From BOG-908 sp963848205 (GTDB taxonomy: Bacteria > Pseudomonadota > Alphaproteobacteria > Acetobacterales > Acetobacteraceae), in contig CAWKCV010000003.1 of the NCBI GenBank assembly GCA_963848205.1, positions 434,001 to 498,000 of the forward strand: a stretch of 64,000 nt of DNA, in the 5' to 3' direction. The notes beneath the pieces are model-generated. The model saw nothing but the letters and a program-made list of their open reading frames with translations, ran no database searches and had not been told where the DNA came from. Shown piece after piece: positions 61,122 to 64,000 of this stretch (positions are counted from its first letter, which is position 1; each line of letters opens with the position of its first letter). The position numbers and the translations under genes are program-made.

Positions 61122-62165
61122 ATGGGCAATCTCTCTCCAATCGAGCTTGGCGATGGCGTCGTCATCGGCGTTCCGGTGATCCTGGCGCCGATGTCCGGGG
61201 TAACCGATCTGCCGTTCCGCCGGTTGGCGAAGCGTCTGGGCACCGGGATGGTCGTGTCCGAGATGATCGCAAGCTGGGCGATGCTGCGGGAAAACCGCAA
61301 CACGCTGCGGATGGCGGCGCTGGACGAGGGTGGGGGGCCGCGGGCGATCCAATTGGCGGGCTGCGAGCCGGCGGCGATGGCCGAGGCGGCAAGGATGAGC
61401 GCCGATCTGGGTGCGGAGGTGATCGACATCAATTTCGGCTGCCCGGTGCGCAAGGTGGCGGTGGGCCAGCAGGCGGGTTCGGCGCTGATGCGCGACGAGG
61501 CGGCAGCCGGGCGCATTCTCGAGGCGACGGCGCGGGCGGTGGATGTGCCGGTGACGCTGAAGATGCGCATGGGCTGGGACCATCAGAGCCTGAATGCGCC
61601 GCGGATGGCGAAGGTCGCCGAGCAGTCCGGCATTCGCATGGTGACGGTGCATGGGCGGACCCGGCAGCAATTCTATAACGGCACGGCGGACTGGGACTTC
61701 GTGGCCGGCGTAAAGCAGGCGACGCGGTTGCCGGTGGTAGTCAACGGCGACATCAACAGCGTCGACGATGCGGCGCGTGCGCGGGCAGCTTCGGGCGCCG
61801 ATGGGGTGATGGTCGGTCGGGCCTGTTACGGGCGGCCGTGGTTCCCGGCGCAGGTTGCCCATTTTCTAGGCACTGGTCAGCGACTGCCCGATCCGGACCT
61901 GGCGACGCAGCGTAGTATCCTGCTGGAGCATTACGACGCGATGCTGGCGCATTTCGGCGCTGACGCCGGGCTGCGGCTCGCGCGCAAGCATGTCGCCTGG
62001 TATTCGCGCGGGCTGCCCGGTTCGGCCGAGTTCCGGGCCGCGGTCATGCGGCTGGTGGATGCGCCATCGGTGGTGGCGCTGATCGGGCGGTTCTACGATC
62101 CGCTGATCGAATCCGCGGCCGCGCGTGTGTACGCCGGGGCCGAGCCCGAAGAGCTTGCGGCATGA
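61122..62165 (+). CDS. dusB: tRNA-dihydrouridine synthase DusB
   Basis: 347 residues. FMN enzyme reducing uridines of tRNA. VILAPMSGVTDLPFRRLA at the N-terminus, DINFGCPVRKVAVGQQAGSA with the catalytic cysteine, VTLKMRMGWDHQSLN, MVTVHGRTRQQFYNG, VVNGDINSVDDA and GVMVGRACYGRPWF. First gene of the conserved alphaproteobacterial dusB(nifR3)-ntrB-ntrC order; its stop overlaps the ntrB start. Confidence 0.96.
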   Translation: MGNLSPIELGDGVVIGVPVILAPMSGVTDLPFRRLAKRLGTGMVVSEMIASWAMLRENRNTLRMAALDEGGGPRAIQLAGCEPAAMAEAARMSADLGAEVIDINFGCPVRKVAVGQQAGSALMRDEAAAGRILEATARAVDVPVTLKMRMGWDHQSLNAPRMAKVAEQSGIRMVTVHGRTRQQFYNGTADWDFVAGVKQATRLPVVVNGDINSVDDAARARAASGADGVMVGRACYGRPWFPAQVAHFLGTGQRLPDPDLATQRSILLEHYDAMLAHFGADAGLRLARKHVAWYSRGLPGSAEFRAAVMRLVDAPSVVALIGRFYDPLIESAAARVYAGAEPEELAA

Positions 62166-63301
62166 AAGCAGCGGCGGCGGCACGCGCCAGGCTGGAAGTT
62201 GTCAGCACATTGCCTGATCCGGGCGCGCTGATGTCGGCCCTGCCGGTCGCGTGCGTGATGATCGACCGGCAAGGCCGGTTTCGTGCGGCGAACCCGGCGG
62301 CGGAGCATTTTTTTTCAGCCTCCATCAGCCAGTTGCGGCAGATGGCGCTTGCCGATTTCGTGGGCGCCGCATCGCCGCTCGTGGCGTTGGTGGCGCAGGT
62401 CCATGCCGGCGCGGCACTGGTGGCCGAACATGAGCTGGTGTTCGCGACCCCGCGTCTGCAGCGGCGTGGCGTGAGCGTGCAGGCGGTGCCGGTGCCGGAA
62501 GATCCGGGCTGCGTGCTGCTGACGTTCCAGCACGATGCGGCATCGCGTGCGCTGGACCGGCAGCTGAATTTTCGCAATGCGGCACGCTCGGTGGCCGGCA
62601 TGGCGGCGGTGCTCGCCCACGAGGTGAAAAACCCGCTTTCGGGCATACGCGGTGCGGCCCAGTTGCTGGAGGGTAGCGTGGCGGACGAGGACCGCGAGCT
62701 GGCGGTGCTGATCCGCGACGAGGCAGACCGGATACGCGCGCTGGTGGACCGCATGGAGGCGTTCGGCGATCGGCCGGTGACGCGCGATGCGGTGAACATT
62801 CATCGCGTGCTGGAGCATGTGCGGCGGTTGGCGGCCACCGGGTTCGCGGCGCATCTGCGCTTCGAGGAGCTGTATGACCCGTCCTTGCCGCCGGTTCTGG
62901 GCAACCGGGACCAGTTGGTGCAGGTGCTGCTGAATTTGGTGAAGAACGCGGCCGAGGCGATCAGCGGGCATGAGAGCTACCTGGAGCGCGGCGAGATCAC
63001 GCTGATGACCGCCTTCCAGCATGGCGTTCGGGTGAACCAGCCGGGGAGCAGCCGGCGCGTCGATCTGCCGCTGGTGGTGACGGTGCGCGACACCGGGCCC
63101 GGCATTCCGGCCGAGGTGAAGGATTGCCTGTTCGACCCGTTCGTGACGACAAAATCGGCGGGTAGTGGCCTGGGGCTTGCACTTGTGGCCAAGATCATCG
63201 GCGACCATGGGGGTTTGATTGAAGTTGATAGCCGGCCGGGGCGAACGGATTTTCGGCTGTTGTTGCCGATGTTTGAGGAAAAGGAAGCAGTCCTTTTTTG
63301 A
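62162..63301 (+). CDS. ntrB: Nitrogen sensor histidine kinase NtrB
   Basis: 379 residues. PAS domain (LPVACVMIDRQGRFRAANPA), H-box VLAHEVKNPLSGIRGAAQLL, N-box QVLLNLVKNAAEAI, G1 VRDTGPGIPAEVKDCLFDPF and G2 SGLGLALVAKIIGDHGG. It (de)phosphorylates NtrC under PII control. ATG overlaps the dusB stop (ATGA). The last residues EEKEAVLF and the TGA come from a reverse palindromic element, so the native C-terminus seems to have been cut or extended. Confidence 0.95.
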   Translation: MKAAAAARARLEVVSTLPDPGALMSALPVACVMIDRQGRFRAANPAAEHFFSASISQLRQMALADFVGAASPLVALVAQVHAGAALVAEHELVFATPRLQRRGVSVQAVPVPEDPGCVLLTFQHDAASRALDRQLNFRNAARSVAGMAAVLAHEVKNPLSGIRGAAQLLEGSVADEDRELAVLIRDEADRIRALVDRMEAFGDRPVTRDAVNIHRVLEHVRRLAATGFAAHLRFEELYDPSLPPVLGNRDQLVQVLLNLVKNAAEAISGHESYLERGEITLMTAFQHGVRVNQPGSSRRVDLPLVVTVRDTGPGIPAEVKDCLFDPFVTTKSAGSGLGLALVAKIIGDHGGLIEVDSRPGRTDFRLLLPMFEEKEAVLF

Positions 63302-63327
63302 GAAGAAGGACCAGAAGACTTTTGCTC
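63282..63327 (-). repeat. Palindromic element between ntrB and ntrC
   Basis: Reverse copy: GGAAGCAGTCCTTTTTTG, AGAAGAAGGACCAGAAGAC. Supplies the ntrB stop codon and separates it from ntrC by about 48 bases. Confidence 0.88.
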
Positions 63328-63349
63328 TCCTGCCTGGCCTGCGGCCAGC

Positions 63350-64000
<651 letters not shown>

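Overview
The window is 64 kb of chromosome from a high-GC alphaproteobacterium. An Acetobacteraceae/Rhodospirillales origin is the best fit. This is inferred from the dusB-ntrB-ntrC order, the lepB-rnc-era cluster, SecB, DUF1236 and YccF proteins, DUF1796-like proteins beside glycosyltransferases, and frequent TTG/GTG starts. No phage, plasmid, transposase, CRISPR or rRNA genes were seen. There is one tRNA, tRNA-Asn(GTT).

Layout. 1-3.5 kb: end of a GAF-domain sensor, secB, a histidine phosphatase, a Tim44-like protein and the lipoprotein transglycosylase MltA. 3.5-7.7 kb: a solitary DNA methyltransferase, a Wzz/BY-kinase-like protein with a broken P-loop, and a large secreted protein of unknown function. 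7.7-14.3 kb: bifunctional NAD(P)HX repair enzyme, a two-domain M16 peptidase and malic enzyme. 14.9-17.1 kb: a glycine-rich repeat adhesin broken by a frameshift. 17-25 kb: guaB, a DUF6491-like lipoprotein, DUF72, an RsmB-type rRNA methyltransferase, a D-2-hydroxyacid dehydrogenase, tRNA-Asn, and a phnM-DUF1045 phosphonate pair. 25-30 kb: YccF, a zinc-ribbon/PBP/OmpA fusion, tag, a membrane protein, and an ornithine-decarboxylase-type gene behind a structured leader with a 22-codon upstream ORF. 30-37.5 kb: a DUF892 protein, a Rieske-TOBE-molybdopterin operon, an ECF sigma/anti-sigma pair, MaoC, and an OmpR/EnvZ-type two-component system. 37.5-51 kb: an MmcQ/YjbR protein, bioB, two short-chain dehydrogenases, a 1170-residue triple-domain glycosyltransferase with a partner, DUF938, a J-like protein, a lytic transglycosylase, an orphan gspG, an acyl-CoA dehydrogenase and a PEP-CTERM protein. 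51-64 kb: era, rnc, lepB, a CLC channel, a quinone reductase and hydrolase, a repeat-rich secreted-type protein, an AlkA-type glycosylase, dusB, ntrB and the 5' part of ntrC.

The most striking feature is not a gene. A small palindromic intergenic element occurs at least 22 times, plus 6 variant copies that are the same element with a different stem and reversed. Copies abut gene ends within a few bases, occur as inverted doublets (REPIN-like), lie between the two genes of both two-component systems, and have supplied stop codons and perhaps start codons to neighbouring genes. Several copies carry paired substitutions in the two stem arms, which argues for selection or copying as a folded hairpin. 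No RAYT-type transposase lies in the window.
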